Positions 63,746 to 64,000 of a DNA stretch of 64,000 nt are shown piece after piece (position 1 is the stretch's first letter; every line of letters starts with the position of its first letter). The stretch lies in assembly GCA_001304875.1 (NCBI GenBank), contig BBZO01000017.1, forward strand, positions 1 through 64,000, in the 5' to 3' direction. Both the position numbers and the translations under genes were made by a program. Under the pieces are notes generated by a model, which was not told the origin of the DNA, made no database searches, and saw only the letters and a list, made by a program, of their open reading frames with translations. The DNA is from Clostridia bacterium UC5.1-2E3. Its GTDB lineage: Bacteria; Bacillota; Clostridia; Lachnospirales; Lachnospiraceae.

Positions 63746-64000
63746 ATGAACACAAATATTTTCAGAAGTATGTCTTACGGCGTGTATGTGACCGCCACCA
63801 TGGATAAGGACCGCCCCACGGGCTGCATCACCAACAGCATCATGCAGATCACCTCGTCGCCGGCCACCATCGCTGTCAGCGTCAACCACGACAACTACAC
63901 CAATTCCTGCATGAAGGCCAGCGGGATGTTCTCGTTTTCCATCCTGTCCGAGCAGTCGGATCCGGGGCTCATCGGGCGTTTCGGGTTCCAGTCGGGAAAG
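63746..64000 (+). CDS. Flavin reductase-like protein, 5' part only
   Basis: The first 85 codons of an FMN-binding split-barrel protein, cut by the right edge. The start SMSYGVYVTATMDKDRPTGC and SSPATIAVSVNHDNYTNSCM are typical of clostridial flavin reductase domains, which can be free-standing or fused to rubredoxin-like domains. Which form this is cannot be seen. AAAGGAG precedes the ATG. Confidence 0.87.
   Translation, partial: MNTNIFRSMSYGVYVTATMDKDRPTGCITNSIMQITSSPATIAVSVNHDNYTNSCMKASGMFSFSILSEQSDPGLIGRFGFQSGK

Overview
The window looks like a chromosomal segment of a spore-forming, Gram-positive Clostridia, most likely Lachnospiraceae. It is GC-rich and has consensus sigma-A promoters with 16-18 bp spacers, strong AGGAGG-type ribosome binding sites, a spoIIR gene, and clostridial-type rpoB, rpoC, rpsL, rpsG, fusA and tuf. 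I found no rRNA, tRNA, CRISPR array, insertion sequence or prophage.

Layout. 1-2.6 kb: a MATE exporter and a divergent RpiR-type regulator. 2.6-18.1 kb: a surface-glycan locus, all on the + strand. It holds a complete four-gene set for GDP-D-glycero-D-manno-heptose (hddC, hddA, gmhB, gmhA), an LtaS-like phosphotransferase, three large polytopic proteins that look like GT-C glycosyltransferases, the CDP-3,6-dideoxyhexose genes rfbF, rfbG and rfbH, a LicD protein and a DPM1-like glycosyltransferase. 18.1-29.2 kb: unrelated genes, including an AAA/DUF4143 ATPase, a BCCT transporter, a lipoprotein, an EAL phosphodiesterase, a phospholipase C-like protein, an AGCS symporter, cyclophilin, a GNAT protein and a YesL protein. 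29.3-33.6 kb: ispE, a GntR regulator and a polar amino-acid ABC importer. 33.6-41 kb: a TetR-controlled RND pump with its adaptor and two TolC-like proteins. 41-44.6 kb: spoIIR, ddl, murI, a DUF1934 protein and a small membrane protein. 44.7-58.8 kb: rpoB-rpoC, then an inverted AbiE-type toxin-antitoxin pair, then rpsL-rpsG-fusA-tuf. 58.8-64 kb: a VanZ-like protein, an MFS exporter with a candidate leader-peptide attenuator, a B3/B4-domain protein, a lipoprotein, a choline-binding-repeat protein and the start of a flavin reductase.

Sequence quality dominates the reading of this window. More than forty apparent single-base losses, nearly all in short runs of one base (typically GGG to GG or CCC to CC), break otherwise normal genes. 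Essential genes such as rpoB, fusA, murI, ddl and ispE are among them. In almost every case, restoring one base rejoins two conserved halves and gives a protein of family length. I therefore treat these as sequence or assembly errors and annotate the full gene span, listing each frameshift. Two of them create an artificial HAD-SIS fusion, and two nearby ones hide inside an intact ispE reading frame.

The most interesting signals are: (1) a 12-codon leader ORF plus mutually exclusive RNA pairings upstream of the MFS exporter, resembling drug-inducible attenuation; (2) a perfect 17-bp dyad made of two TetR half-palindromes on the RND promoter; (3) the AbiE pair between rpoC and rpsL, with an 11-bp inverted repeat in its upstream region; (4) a locus supplying both heptose and dideoxyhexose to a Gram-positive surface glycan; (5) ribosomal protein S12 with Arg at the position equivalent to the streptomycin-resistance Lys101 of Bacillus subtilis; and (6) overlapping sigma-F and sigma-A promoters between spoIIR and ddl.
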